Of a stretch of DNA of 64,000 nucleotides, positions 35,536 to 47,295 are shown piece after piece; position 1 is the first letter of the stretch, and every line of letters begins with the position of its first letter. The DNA is from Ceratotherium simum simum. Its lineage: Eukaryota > Chordata > Mammalia > Perissodactyla > Rhinocerotidae. The stretch is taken from contig NW_004454239.1 of NCBI RefSeq assembly GCF_000283155.1, positions 6,971,117-7,035,116 of the forward strand, in the 5' to 3' direction. A program made the position numbers and the translations under genes. The notes under the pieces are model-generated. The model was given only the letters and a program-made list of their open reading frames with translations. It was not told where the DNA came from and searched no databases.

Positions 35536-35589
35536 AGTCCATCCATTATCGCAGCTCACCCCCCACGCACGTGCATTATTGCCATTCGC

Positions 35590-35740
35590 CATAAGAAAGG
35601 CTGGCATGCGGCGCATGGCTCTTCACAGCAGACCTGCAGGGATGAGCATACGTAACCTGGCCAAGGTCACGCATCGATTAGGAGACAGAGTTGGGATTCA
35701 AATCCGGATCAGACCGACGAAAGAAGCTGAGTTGTTTCTA
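35590..35740 (+). repeat. MIR SINE 3' part
   Basis: 'aacctggccaaggtcacgcatcgattaggagacagagttgggattcaaatccgg' in pieces matches the second half of MIR on the + strand. Confidence 0.7.
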
Positions 35741-38700
35741 CAGTTCCACGCAGATACACACAGAGGGAAACTCAACACGGACCGCCACCTGGTAGAGAAG
35801 GGAAAGCAACACGAAGAGAGGAAGAGGCAGGCGTCACCCAGGTGCACTTGTCACTGACCCATTGTCTAAGAGGGATAAGCACAGTGACAGATTGTGCCTT
35901 CGTTGTTATTTCTGTTTTAAAGCACGTACTCTGGTTAATGACAGCGTCCTCGGAAGGGGCCATTAGAACTACAATGCAGTCCTAAACCAGTCAGCCTTGT
36001 AAACCAATATGCAAAAATAAGCATAATGCGTTATTTGCTTGGGCTCACACAAGGCTATTTGAGATGCTAAGGGCCCCTGGCAGGGAAAGCAGCCATCAGT
36101 GAAATGATGACCTTATTAGGGGGCACGGGGGTTCTCTAACCCATGCTGACTGGTGGTCAGTGGGCAGGACTGACTGCCCCGTGTCACCAGGCCTGCAGTT
36201 CTGGGACTGTAAATGTGGGACCCACAGCTGCAGGGCAGGAGGCCTCTAGGAAGATCTGCTTCCGTGTGGCTTGCAGCTTCACCCTCCTCCTGCTCTTTCT
36301 GATCTTGGAAACTCCAACAGAACCCCCGATTCACCAAACTACAGCGCCCACAGGTCCAGTCAGCCACCTCTCCATCAGTCGGTCAGCCCCACAGCAGACA
36401 CTCATTCATCCCTCCTCCTACGCCGGGTACCCCAAGGGTGCACAGGAAGAGTGATTCAAGAGTCTGGCCCCTGCGGTCCTTTCAGTGCAAGGAGGCCAGT
36501 GTACAGCCAAGACTGGCTGTCGTCATGCGCTGGGCCAGCCGTGCTGCTTGGAACCGAAGTAACACAGGAGCACAGAGGAGGAAAGACCGCTGAGGCCCAC
36601 AGGAGCCAAGGAGGGCTCCAGGAGAAGGGAGGGTCTAAGCAGAATCCTGAAGGGCTGCTGGTGAGGAGAGCATGGGCAAGAAAGAGCTTCTTGGGGAGGC
36701 TAACTTTGAGGACACTGAACTGGGAACATGCAAAGAAATGAAGCAGGAGGGCGCGGGAGGCAGGGCACGGGGGCTGAGTAGTCAGAGGAACATTCGCTAA
36801 GGGTCATCCTGTCTCGGGCAGCGAGGAGCCATCCTTAGAGCAGGGATGCGGGCACCCACATGACCACACACACCATCCGTTGCTGAAACGGCCTCGTTTA
36901 CAAAAGGAGGGAAAAGATGTTCTAGGAGAGTGCTTGTTTACACCTGGTAATGGGCCCTTAATAGTACTGGCGAGTGGACTGTTCGGTTCTGGACAGGCCA
37001 CCAGGAGCTGTTTGGGTGTCACTGAAAGCGCTATATACTGCCCAGCAAATTACACAAAAAGGACATAAATACCACTTCCCTTCTCACGGTGACCAACCAA
37101 GGAGAGCGCCATGATGTTTACTCGAGATGCTCTGCGGCAGCACGCCTCCCAGAGCGGGCACTTCCTGCTCCTGACAGCAAAGGAGCCCAGAGAACGGGCC
37201 CTCCTCTGTGGGCAGCAGGGGCGGAGGGGGCCCGGGCCACAGGAGTCATTAAAAATAATATTTTTTTCAAATTAATAAAATACAACAGTCCACACTTAAG
37301 ACTAACAGCTTGTAAAATTGGATTTCTAGAAGATGAAGAGGAGAGGAGGCCAACACTGGTCAGAAGCAGCAAAACGGAATTCAAGGAGGAGGGGAGAGTG
37401 GACGTGGCCCAAGAGGCATTAGCAGTGCCTGTCAGGCTCACACTAATGTGGTCACTCTGATTGCAAGAGACAGTTCCTAAATCCCACCAACCAGAAGGCG
37501 CCACGTGGAGTGAGGACTCGACCACCCTCGCCCCCCTGGGCCTTTCTATTGGAGCATGGCGGGCGGAGCCTGAGGCCCTAGGTCAAGGGAAATCTCTATA
37601 AAGTTTCTGCAGTTCTGCCCTGCCTTGAGGTGGAATTTGTTAAAAACGTTGATTTATTTCTGTCTCTTCGAGAGGCTGAGCTTCCACGTGGGAAGAAGCC
37701 CTGGGTAAATATCGATTACAGAGAAGGCTCTTACAGCACGATTGCAGATTGACTAAGGAAAGAATGGACAAGGTTCGCGTCCTTACTGCTGTGTCTAACC
37801 CGACGTTCCCTGGGAGCCTAAGACACCTGGCACAGCTGGTCCTCAGCATATCCTACCCCCCGAGACTCAAGGATGGGAGGTACTTGTAAACATCTGTCCC
37901 ACAAGCACCTGCCGTCACAACCAGCAGGATCTCAGAGAATCCTCAGGCCTGCACCGAGCACACTGTTGCCCCTTCACTGCCCCTTGGGTCAAAGCTCTGG
38001 CTCCACTCCTGCGGGGACCAGTGGCCTTGCCCATAGGAAAACTCCCCATCCACGGCTGAACCCTGGCACTGGTTACCAGCCTCTAAAAAGTCAACCCCTG
38101 AGCTCCTGTCCTGTTCAAACCACAGGATTTAATGGAAGGTGGACTTTTCAATGTAATGAGTGGGTGATAGGCTTCCTGAGAGAGGAAAGACCAAGCACGG
38201 CCATCTGCTGAGTGAGGGCCTGCAGGGCAGGACTTGCTTTGTCTGGGCTGTGTAACTTGGGGTAGGGGTGCTTCTTAATTGACAGCATTAGCAGACAGAT
38301 TAACCCATCACACCTGGCCTGCCAGTCTGACCTCATGTTCCACTAACCTCAACCTTGACCTTCTCTTCCATCGCCAAATTCTCAGAGGACCCCGCCTATT
38401 TATTACTCCTGCTTCCTTCCCCAGCCTTCCTCTCTGGCTCCTGCCCAACCCATCCCTGCCCCCTTGTGCAACTGTGGGGCCTGTTCCTCCACACCACCCA
38501 GCTGTCCCCTGGACCCTCACTGCTGGCTTCATTGGCACCACCCAGCAGTCTCCTGGGCAGCTCTGCTGCTCTTGAGCCCAAGGACACCTCCAACTCTCTG
38601 CTTCTCGGGCTCCAAGGTCCAGCTTCTGCCCATCTCTGTCCTACTTCTCCCAGCACCCCCCTGAGTCCGCAGAAGCAGCTTCTCGGCCAGCTCCCTACAA

Positions 38701-38779
38701 GGTGACTTCCCTGGTGTTCTCTCCTTGGCCGCTTCTCTTCCCTGCCACATCCAAAGGCCCTTCTCTCCAAGCCAATTCC
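35741..38779. other. Non-coding stretch, no gene recognised
   Basis: About 3 kb. 37,240-37,290 is AT-rich ('attaaaaataatatttttttc'). 36,560-36,730 resembles the ancient repeat seen at 43 kb but too weakly to call. Open frames of up to 200 codons near 38,400-39,000 run in several frames on both strands over GC-rich sequence, without a protein family signature. Confidence 0.45.
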
Positions 38780-38890
38780 AAACTCTCTCAGGGCAGGGAT
38801 GTCTTCTCTCTCCTGTGTGTCCCTCAGCGCCAAGCACAGACCATGCACACCATAGACACCTGGTGCGCACATAGTGATTGAAATCATTCG
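38780..38890 (+). repeat. L2 LINE 3' end fragment
   Basis: 'ctcagggcagggatgtcttctctctcctgtgtgtccctcagcgccaagcacagaccatg' in pieces, followed by a degenerate 'catagtgattg' segment, matches the L2 3' end in order. Confidence 0.65.
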
Positions 38891-39751
38891 GTGGGTGCAC
38901 AATGACCGAGCCCACTGCAGAGCCCATTTTCCTCCCACAAATGTTGAACCTTTTACTTTCAAAAATGACTGCTTTGTATGCAGCTGCAGAGGCTGAGGCT
39001 GTGGCACTCTGAGCCCCCTTCACAGCCACGCTGAGGCAGGGTGGGGCTCTGCTGCAAGAGTTGAGAATGTTCCCAAGACTCTTGCGGAGAGACTCCGTCC
39101 TGGCCCAGGTCTATTCTTAGCAGCGCTCACAGCCGGTCCCAAGAGAAGGCTGGTTGTCGTTCCACGTTCGGCAGCGTCTGGCTTTCTCCGTCCAGTCTTC
39201 GGTAGAGCCTTCTGTTTCCGCCTTCAGGTACATGATCGCTCCTGTCCTGGTATCAAAAGGAGTGGGGGTGGGAAGGAGCCACAGGAAGAGGCACGGATTC
39301 TCTCCTCGCATGGCCCCGCTCCTCCATGTTTCCGCTCCGCCTTGGTTATCTGGGCCTTTATGTCGTTTACACAAGACTTGGCTCAAAACAGATTACCATG
39401 GTCTTACTGTGGCATGGAGGACCCATTTCCCTCTCTGAGGTGACCACCTTTTCCATCGATGGCTGGAGTTTCCTTATTCCAGGTGGAATGGAGACCGGCC
39501 ACAAAGAAGCATGCTCTGGGGCCCTGCTGGGAGCTGGTCAGCAACTATGGCTGCACCTTCCGGACAAAGAGGCCTCCTGGCGCCTGTGGCAGTGCAGGGA
39601 CAAGCCCACCGCGATGTGGTCCTCCCTACCTGAGTCTGCACCTCAAGAAGGAGCCACACAGCCTTCCCCTCTGTCGGCGTGGTGTCAGACCAGCCCAGGG
39701 AAGGTGGCAGAATGTGCACAATTTGTTTTCAGCTCCTCTCATCTCGCCATC

Positions 39752-39815
39752 ATTTCACTCATTCATTCACTCATTCAAATTCATTCATCCATTCAACATT
39801 TATTCATGTAATTAT
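39752..39815 (+). repeat. ATTC-rich simple repeat
   Basis: Imperfect (CATT)n/(ATTC)n run: repeated 'cattcattcactcattc' and 'attcatccattcaac'. Confidence 0.8.
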
Positions 39816-39821
39816 TTAGCC

Positions 39822-40215
39822 GGTGTCTTAGTTTGGGTTCTCCAAAAAGTAGACACTTGAGACGAGGGCATGGGTGCAGGTAGTTCATTTAGGAAATGAC
39901 CCCAGGAAACACAAATGAGGGAGTGGGGACGGGAGCCAGGGAAGGGAGAAGCGCTAGTGCTGGGTGCCCGGATGGGCAGCCGGGGCTCAGTCCTGCAGAG
40001 GGCTCCTGAGGACCGTGGAGAATGCCAGCGTCTGGGCATTTATTCACTGACTCCCTTCTCTCGTCGATTGAGAGTCGTCCCTCGGGGCGTTAATCCTGGG
40101 CCCTTCCCGGCTTCCCTGCAGCTGAGTATGCTCTTATGGTTCTTCATGCAGGGAGCTGTCAGTGGCTGGGAACTGTCCACCGTGGCTGCAGAAGGACTCG
40201 GGGGGAGCTAAGGGA
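39822..40215. repeat. Probable dispersed repeat, family not recognised
   Basis: The block opening 'gtgtcttagtttgggttctcc' and containing 'tttaggaaatgaccccaggaaacacaaatgagggagtgggg' has the feel of an old dispersed mammalian element. It ends near 'gggggagctaagggatataagg'. I cannot name the family or prove its ends. Confidence 0.4.
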
Positions 40216-41329
40216 TATAAGGCAGGTCACTGAGAACATGCACTGCAACCCCATGTGTTCAGCTTGCAGACACTGATCAGACACACATCGGTGCCAGGCA
40301 CCATGTTAGGACTGTGAAGGATACACCATTCTGGCTCTGAACAAGCTGGCCATCTAAGAGCCAACTACATTTTTGATGGTTTGAGTGGTTTCTTTCCAGA
40401 GACTTAAAATTGGAAATGGTGTGGTTATGTGAATCTAAATTCCGGAAGTCTGGATGTTAACTTGATTCATTTATGTAGATGGAACCAGGAAGTGTATGTG
40501 GGGCTTCCTCACGGATCACCATGGATCCAGGAATGAAGCAGCCACTGCCCTCAAATGACCCAGTCCAGTCTAGGTGGAGACAAAGAGAAACTGCCGTGAC
40601 ACACTGCAATGGGTCCCGAACTCTTGTCCAGAGCCATGTGCTTTGGGAGCACAGAGAGGAAAGAACTGTCCCAGAGTTGGATAGGGAAGGTTTAATAGAG
40701 GAGATAATATACTCAATTTAGACCATTGGTGAACAGTAATTATCAACCGTCTCAGAAGATTCCTTCCGTGGGCTCCAATTTTCATTTTCATTTGCAAGTC
40801 CTCCTGGGGTGTCAGTGATCTATTTCCTTACCAGCCAGCCTAACTTCTTTCAGTAACAGAATCTGTCAGTCCCCCCTCATCTACAGGACAATGAAAAATA
40901 CTGGGAAAACACTCTGGGGCCATGTCTGCATACCTGCCTCTGGAAGCCTCATCCTTCCCCCCTCACCCTGCTCTCCAGGCTCCGGTCTTCCTGGCCGGCT
41001 TGTGAGTCACAGAGCCCACCAGGAGCCTTTGGATCTCTGCTTCAGAGCACATTGACCCTTCCTCCTGGAACTTGTTCCCCACTCTCCCTCAGCCCCTCAC
41101 GTCCAAATCCTGTTCTTCGTTTGAGGCCATCACCTCACCTCACAGCGCTTCCCCGGGAGCGGTCACTCTCTCTAATTGTTGTCCCCACTGCCCTGTGCTC
41201 CGTCACACTGACGTTGACGCGCACAGCTGAATCACCGAGGGTGGAATCAAACGCAGGCACACAGGCCGTCAGGGAGCCACGTCTGGAAGAAGGCGTCCCA
41301 GAACTCAGTGCACTGCTGGGTGAGTCAGC

Positions 41330-41460
41330 TTTCCTGAAGCGGGTCCTTCCCAGGGTCATCAAGTGCTGTACGCACACGTCTGGCTCGCAGTCGTGTGGCC
41401 AGTGCCCAGCACACGCGCTGGAACTAGGGCGGGATCACTCAATGCTGAGTGAAGAACAAA
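41330..41460 (+). repeat. Possible L2 LINE 3' end fragment
   Basis: 'tcatcaagtgctgtacgcacacg', then 'gccagtgcccagcacacg' and 'cactcaatgctgagtgaa' follow the L2 3'-end pattern with heavy divergence. Confidence 0.45.
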
Positions 41461-42184
41461 CGCTTCTCTCCAGATAGGAGACAACTGGCCAACACACAGC
41501 ACTGTGCTTCGCTTGACCATAAGGGTCGTGGTAGCACGTTCTGGAATCAATGAGTTCTTTCCTCTGGGATTACAAACCTACTTTAGTAATTACAAAACCA
41601 CAACAACAATCTTTAGCTATTGCTCTATAAATTTTGCTTAGATAGCCCTTAGATACAACAAGTGTGTTTATTTTCTGTGTCTGGGAGCACAGAATCCTGA
41701 GCTTCTCAAGCACTCAGCTTTCTCTTCTCTTGAATGGGTATATTGAGCACAACAATCTCTACAATTTCTTCTTGCACTAAGATGCAACGAGTCCAAATGT
41801 AAAATGTTGCTGTCGATGACCCGAACTGGACCATTAGTCCTGCTGCCCAACATTTTCAAATATTTTCACTGCCTGGTGCCATATAGCAGCTTCCTCACCC
41901 CCTCAAGAGGAGCAGACAATGAATGGAAGGCAGGGTGCAGGTCAGGCCGTCGTCATTGCTAACAAATGCGCTCACACCACCTAATCTGTCTCCTGGCCCC
42001 TGCCTCTGCCTAGCCAGACATGGAAACCTTCCCGTGCTTTCTTCAGGTTAGGAGGACCTAAGTGCTGGGGGAATAGGTCTTGGGAGAGGGAAATGATTCA
42101 CGCCCCAGCAGAGCAGGCTCCCAGCCACCTGCTCCCGCCACCCTCTGGGCCCTGGGGGCACAAGGCATGACCTAGAGGGGCTCC

Positions 42185-42345
42185 AGTCTCCCTGGGCGGA
42201 TCTATTACATGCATTAAAATAATTTACGCTCGGCCCTATAAAGCGTTTAATTCGTCGTGCCATCATCCATTCCAGAAGCGTTCCTCTTCATCGTGAATTA
42301 TTTTTGAAGTATTTATGTGGACCTCACCGAAAATCACCCCAGTCA
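42185..42345. promoter_or_regulatory. Candidate conserved non-coding element
   Basis: Repeat-free block with 'catgcattaaaataatttacg', 'cctataaagcgtttaattcg' and 'cgtgaattatttttgaag'. Combined CpG retention and homeodomain/CDX-like cores (ttat, aatta) set it off from the flanks. Confidence 0.35.
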
Positions 42346-42539
42346 GCAAACTGAGAAATGGAAAGGCATTAAGAGGAGGCGTTGACCCCAGGGTCACAGG
42401 CATGAGTGTGGGCAGGGTCAACGGCGGGAGAGGGAGCCAGGGTGGCCGCGGCAGAGGCTCACCAGGCTGCTGGGCTCCACCCTGCCTGCCCGCACCATGG
42501 CATGGGTAGGGCACACTTATTTTTTCACATTACTGGTTG

Positions 42540-42740
42540 TGGTAATAACTGATGTGTGTAGCATTTCCGTTGGCACAGCGCTTCCCCATGATCTCATTTG
42601 TGGCTTGTGGTCAGCCTGTACGGCCAACATGAGCAGCCTCTTTTACAGATGAGGAAACTGAGGCTCAGAGGGACAAAGGCAGGTGCCCAGTTTAGCAGAT
42701 TTGGACTTGGATCCAAGCTTCCTGTTGCAGCTATGCATTC
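42540..42740 (+). repeat. MIR SINE
   Basis: 'ttttacagatgaggaaactgaggctcagagggacaaagg' in pieces is the MIR core; upstream 'gcgcttccccatgatctcatttg' and downstream 'ttggacttggatccaagc' follow in order. Confidence 0.88.
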
Positions 42741-43059
42741 GGTAGCTGTGATCCCTTCTCCAGAGTTCGGGGAGCTGGTCTCAGATGAACACGATATGCA
42801 GGGAAGTCAGACCGGCTTTGTCAATGCCGTGCCGCCAGCCCCTCCAGCCCAGCCAGGGACACACACCCACAGGACAGGCAGGGAGGACCACACCCAGCTT
42901 CTCCAGGACGCAGCTGGTCTGCTTTTGAGTCAGTTAATGTTCTTCTTTGTTGGGGGCCTCATTTCTGGAGACTGCTGAAGGAACTTCTTTGTTTAAAGCT
43001 AACAAAATTTCCACAATACTCTAGTAATTATTATCAAAGATAATTGGGCTGGGAATTTT

Positions 43060-43620
43060 TATTTATTCAATACGTATTTATTTGAGGTTTTACTCTGTAC
43101 CAGGCATGGTTTGTACCAGGGGTCTGAAAGATAGGTCCCTGCTCTCATGGTGTTTGCATTCCAGTAAGGAAGACACACCATAAGGAAAAGGGTAAACAAG
43201 ATATTTTTAGAGAGTAATTAATTACTGCCACAATCAAGATAGAAACAGGATGACAGGCTGTGGCCTGACACAGGGGCCAGGAGCACATGGATCCAGTGGT
43301 GACAGAGAGCTTCTCTGAGGGACATCTGAGTCGAAATCTAAGAAGCTGAAGGTGCCCAGCATGGAAGGGCAAGAGGGAACAGCGAGTGCAAAGGCCCTGG
43401 GGCAGGAACAGGTTTGGAAAGTCTAAAGTACAAAAAACATTTTTGGCTAGAGATGGAGGGTATTGAGGGAGAGGTGGAAGATGAAATTAGAGAGACTGGC
43501 AAGGTCAGATCATGTTGCAACTCAAAGGCCACAGCGAGGAGTATAGGTTTTATTCTGACATAAGGGAAAGCCACTGGAGGGTTTTAAGCAGTGTAGTGAC
43601 ATGAGCTGATTTCTTGAATA
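43060..43620 (+). repeat. Ancient mammal-wide repeat, long copy
   Basis: The best-preserved copy in the window of the repeat also seen at 17.2 and 30.8 kb. It has 'ctgtaccaggcatgg', 'ctctcatggtgtttgcattccagt', 'gtgcaaaggccctggggcagg', and near the end 'ttttaagcagtgtagtgacatgagctgatttc'. It is non-coding. I recognise the pattern but not a secure family name. Confidence 0.6.
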
Positions 43621-43624
43621 AAAA

Positions 43625-44225
43625 ACTGATAGAGTCTGGTGGTCCCTCAAAAATTTAAACATAGAATTATCCAGTGACCCAGCAATTCCACTCCCAGGTA
43701 TATGCCTAAAATAATTGAAACCAGGCACCCAAATACTTGTACACTAATGTTCACAGCAGTAACATGTAAGATAGCCAAAAGGTGGAACCAATCTACATGT
43801 CCATCAACAGATGAACAGATAAACAAAAGGCAGTGTATCCATACAATGGAATATTATTCAGTTATATAAAGGAATGACGTACTGATACGTGCTACAACGT
43901 GGATGAACCTCAAAATATCATGCTAAGCGAAATAAGTCAGACACGAAACATCACATATTCTATAATTCTATTCGTATGAAATGTCCAGAATAGGCAAATC
44001 CATAAAGACAGAAAATAGATTGTTGGTTGCTGGAGGCTGGGGAGGAGGGGATAGAGAGAGACTGCTTAATGGATATGGGGTTTTCTTTTGGGGTAGTGAG
44101 GATGTTTTGGAACTTAATATAGTCAGTGGTTGGGCAACACCCAACACTAAGTGCCACTGAATTGTACACTTTAAAACCATTACTTTTATGTTATGTGAAT
44201 CTCATCTCAGTACAATTTTTTTAAA
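43625..44225 (+). repeat. LINE-1 3' end fragment
   Basis: Starts in the ORF2 C-terminal region ('agcaattccactcccaggtatatgcc'), passes through 'ccatacaatggaatattattcag' and ends in the 3' UTR ('gaattgtacactttaaaacc'). It is a 5'-truncated old L1 with no intact frame. Confidence 0.88.
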
Positions 44226-44376
44226 GAAAGCTGATATTCTTGGGCACGTGGATTCTTCCCTGTCATTCCAGACCAATGGCCTGGATCCCAAGGCCTTGCA
44301 AGGCCCTTTCTTTCACTGCCTCTAACACCCGGGCTTTCCAACAACACACTCCAGTCCCTCTCAATCCAGGGCTCTC

Positions 44377-44570
44377 GTTTTCTGTTGCCAATCATACTCT
44401 TCTTGCTTGAGGAGGATTCACCCTGAGCTAACATCTGGGCCAATCTTCCTCTATTTTGTATGTGGGTCGCGCCACAGCATGGCTGAGGAGTGGTGTATGT
44501 CTGGCGGGTTCCCACCCCAGGTAGCGGAAGCCGAGGACGTGGACTTAACCACGACGCCACGGGCCAGCTC
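44377..44570 (-). mobile_element. ERE SINE, antisense
   Basis: The + strand shows the reverse complement of an ERE: 'gagctaacatctgggccaatcttcctc', 'tatgtgggtcgcgccacagcatgg', 'acttaaccacgacgccacgggccagc'. A perfect 11-bp direct repeat (ccagggctctc) at 44366-44376 and 44571-44581 brackets it. The tail is eroded and contains extra non-T bases. Confidence 0.88.
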
Positions 44571-44919
44571 CCAGGGCTCTCTGTGAATAGGGCCCCAGTG
44601 GACCTGCCGCCCGCCAGCAACTCCTCACTCAGAGAGAGCTCAGCCAAAGGCCTTCCTTGACCACTGAAAGGGGTCGCCACCCCCACTTTCCAACAAATCA
44701 CTTTGTCAGATTGGTGGGGACTGAGGGGTGGGGTGAGCGGCAGGGGCTGGGACCAGTCTCCTGTCCTCCCCTGTGGCCTCAACACCTGGCGGTGCCCCCA
44801 CTCCATCCTCAGTGCTGCTGGGCCCAATTTCTGATAACAGCAATGATCCCGGGAGGAAACGGGCAGCGATTTGGGAGGAAAACAAGTTTAAGCGTCAATA
44901 ATTTAAAAGACACGAGGCA

Positions 44920-46035
44920 TTGATCCCCGTCCGCGGTAGTGGGGCTGTCAGCCAGTGCCGCGCAGGATCCGCGCGCCCTGCGCGGTGCCCAAGGCCCCGG
45001 CGAGCCCCATTCGGGCGCATTTGTCCCCTCCCTCTCCAAAAGACCTTCGCTCTGGGACTGGCGCCCCGGGAATCGCGCCTCGGGGCGGGGGGCGTTCTCC
45101 CCTCCCGCCGAAAGTCTCTTTTGCTTTGATCTCTCAGGGGCGCGGGGCTGGTTCAGAGGCCGGGTTGCAGGGGTCCGCGCCTAGGAGACCCGCCCCCACC
45201 CGCGGCGACGCGGAGCCCCGGGCGCCCCCGCCTGGCGCCGCGCCGCGCTCCGTGCCCGGCCCGGGCCCACCGCTCCGGGCGCGCTGCCAAGTGAGCCGCC
45301 CCATCTGTCGGCCAGGTCTCCCTGAGGAAGGAAACAAAAATTGAAAATGAGACCCTACCCAGCGGAGAGTTTCCACGTTGGGCTGGCTTGCTGTTTGGGG
45401 TTCTCCACGCTCCCCAGCGCGGGCTGGGGAGAAGCACAGTGGAGTGCCGGGGCCGGGCTCCCCTCCTGCTCCCCCTGCGCCCGGGGAGGACGGCCCACGA
45501 AACCGGGTGAAGCCCACCGGCACCCGCAATTACTTTTATTGATTTTCTGGTGATCTGACAGCCAAAAATGGAAGGGTGGTGCGCAGCAGAAGGAGGCCAG
45601 GCGCTGCAGAAAACGCAAGAAAACCAACCTCCCAAACAAAGGCGTGCACCCAACTTAGACACTCCCGGGCCGGCTTGGACTGCTTCCTGCCCTTGCAAAG
45701 TCTGTTTCTTTGAAGTTGAACCTTTTGACCAAAGCTGTCGGTTTCCTCCGAGCCATGTGACTGAACCTGTCTCCAAAAACCACTTTGTAAACAAAGGAAA
45801 AGGCAGGGGCAGACCCAAGGTATGATGAACAGTTTGTGGGCGCTTCTGGTTTCACTTTCTCAGTGTGCATCCTTGATTTTAAAAAATGTGACCTCTAACC
45901 CTCAACTTCGCTGTCCCTCCCTCCGTTTCTGGGAGCGGCGGCGAGGGTGACAGATTTTAGACAAATCTCAGCAGCCGACTTCCTGTCCGGCCCGCGTCTG
46001 CGGGGACGCGCTGCCTCCACCGCCGCCGGGTTCAG
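44920..46035 (+). promoter_or_regulatory. CpG island, possible promoter and first exon
   Basis: CpG-dense, GC-rich sequence at 44,920-45,530 and again at 45,900-46,035, sharply different from the flanks and not part of a repeat. It contains GC-box-like runs ('ggggcggggggcg', near 45,083). The second CpG block ends in CAG|GTAACT at 46,033-46,041, a good splice donor on the + strand. A CACGTG E-box (46,108-46,113) and TATAAATAG-like sequence (46,117-46,125) follow. No downstream acceptor-flanked coding exon is visible, so if transcribed it may be a non-coding RNA or an orphan CpG island acting as an enhancer. Open frames here reflect GC content only. Confidence 0.55.
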
Positions 46036-46049
46036 GTAACTGGATTGAT

Positions 46050-46630
46050 GGCGCCTCCTTCACAGCCTCTCCCAGCCGAACTTCTCATAACCCAATGCAT
46101 AAATAATCACGTGTTTTATAAATAGCTGTGGACAAGAGGCTGTAAAACAACGAAGATATATTTGTGCCTTTATGTCCTAGAAATATTTTTCTGAAACGAC
46201 TGTTTTATTTGGTGTGGGTTGAATGGGGGGCGTGTGTATACATAACAATCCCCAAAGTTTTCCCCGCCCTCCTCAGGTCAGACCAGCACTATGGTTAGCA
46301 AATTGATAAGGTTCCATGGGCAAGCTTTATTCGTTCTGACACGAGCCTATGACACTTTATAAAAAGAAGTAATCCAGAACAATCTCTAGGTAATTAACAC
46401 CTAGATAAACAAACATAAATTTCTATATTGCATTTATTTCGACTACCACTCAAATATGCGTGAACCATGCTTTTTTAATTAAAAGATAAATCCATGTGAC
46501 ACTTAGCCTCAAACTTAATTATTCAGCATAGTATAATAAAAAATAGAGCCCATTAAATGTGTCTTGCACTGTATTTCTGTATTAACAGCAAAACAGTTCG
46601 GTCTGGGATCATTTAAATTTTCCCCCTCCT
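46050..46630. promoter_or_regulatory. Candidate conserved non-coding region next to the CpG island
   Basis: AT-rich, repeat-free sequence with 'ataaataatcacgtgttttataaatagctg' (in pieces), 'cttatttcgactaccactc'-like balanced segments and multiple homeodomain cores up to 46,620. Position directly beside a CpG island raises the chance of regulatory function, but conservation is untested. Confidence 0.35.
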
Positions 46631-46678
46631 CTTTGCCTGTGATTTCCCTGTTCACATAAGCCCTTCCTCTCGCTCCCG

Positions 46679-46727
46679 GTCTCCCTCCCTCCCTCCCTCC
46701 CTCTCTCCTTCTCTCTCTTTTCTCTTA
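46679..46727 (+). repeat. CCCT/CT-rich simple repeat
   Basis: Runs of (CCCT)n followed by CT-rich sequence; the minus strand is purine-only over this stretch. Confidence 0.9.
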
Positions 46728-47179
46728 ACACCAACAGGTGAAGAGATTAAAACTCTACACAAGCCCCTACATGGAATGCTCAGCTGGGCGACATTTTTAA
46801 TATTGCATTACACTATGAATTTTTTTCCTTCCCCATGGAAACATACCTCTAGTTCCGTGGAATGAGCCCAGCCCTTCTATCTTGAAAAGAAGATCACAAT
46901 ATTTAACACTAATTTCCTTGGGATCATGCTTACAATACACCAGGTGAGGTTTTCATAATATACTGTTACAATACAGATGTTAAACAGAGGGGGGGAAGTG
47001 TGCAAATCCCAAACTACAAGAGACAGCAGGGTTATCATCTTTATAAAAGTTTCAGCACAAAATAGTACCTTCGCACTGAGTGTCAGCAGCCCAGCAGCTT
47101 CTGGCTGCCAGGAAGAGAAATTTACATTTGAGCCATTTCCCACCTGAGTCAGAAGTAGGAACAAAGATTCGTTCAGCCA

Positions 47180-47295
47180 CTCAACAAGAATGGATACGGT
47201 AATGACCGTGTGCCAGGTGCCCTTCGAAGTGCTGTGTGTCACCTTGCACCCTCACAGCAAAGGCGCTGTGGCAGGGAAGAGTGAACTCACATCTC
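47180..47295 (+). repeat. MIR-like fragment
   Basis: 'ccgtgtgccaggtgcccttcgaagtgctgtgtgtcacc' in pieces and 'accctcacagcaaaggcgctgtgg' follow MIR 5'-half order with divergence. Confidence 0.55.

Noticed and set aside
38396..39007. 203-codon open frame on the minus strand
   Set aside because: No recognisable domain; competing open frames overlap it on both strands and it runs up to an L2 fragment.
39117..39386. Possible exon ('TGAIMYLKAETEGS' region) on the minus strand
   Set aside because: The short stretch looked protein-like, but the codons upstream and downstream show no domain and no convincing splice acceptor or donor bounds it.
44207..44827. 206-codon open frame on the minus strand
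   Set aside because: It runs from an L1 3' end through an ERE SINE; the piece 'RLAQMLAQGESSSS' is the usual accidental translation of ERE, so the frame is composite repeat sequence.
45153..45818. 221-codon open frame on the minus strand across the CpG island
   Set aside because: Frames stay open because of high GC content; several overlapping frames on both strands do the same and none shows a domain, splice context or family similarity.
46108..46125. TATA box plus E-box as a proven core promoter
   Set aside because: CACGTG and a TATAAATAG-like run lie downstream of the CpG island's splice-donor candidate, so they are more likely part of an AT-rich non-coding element; no transcription evidence is available.
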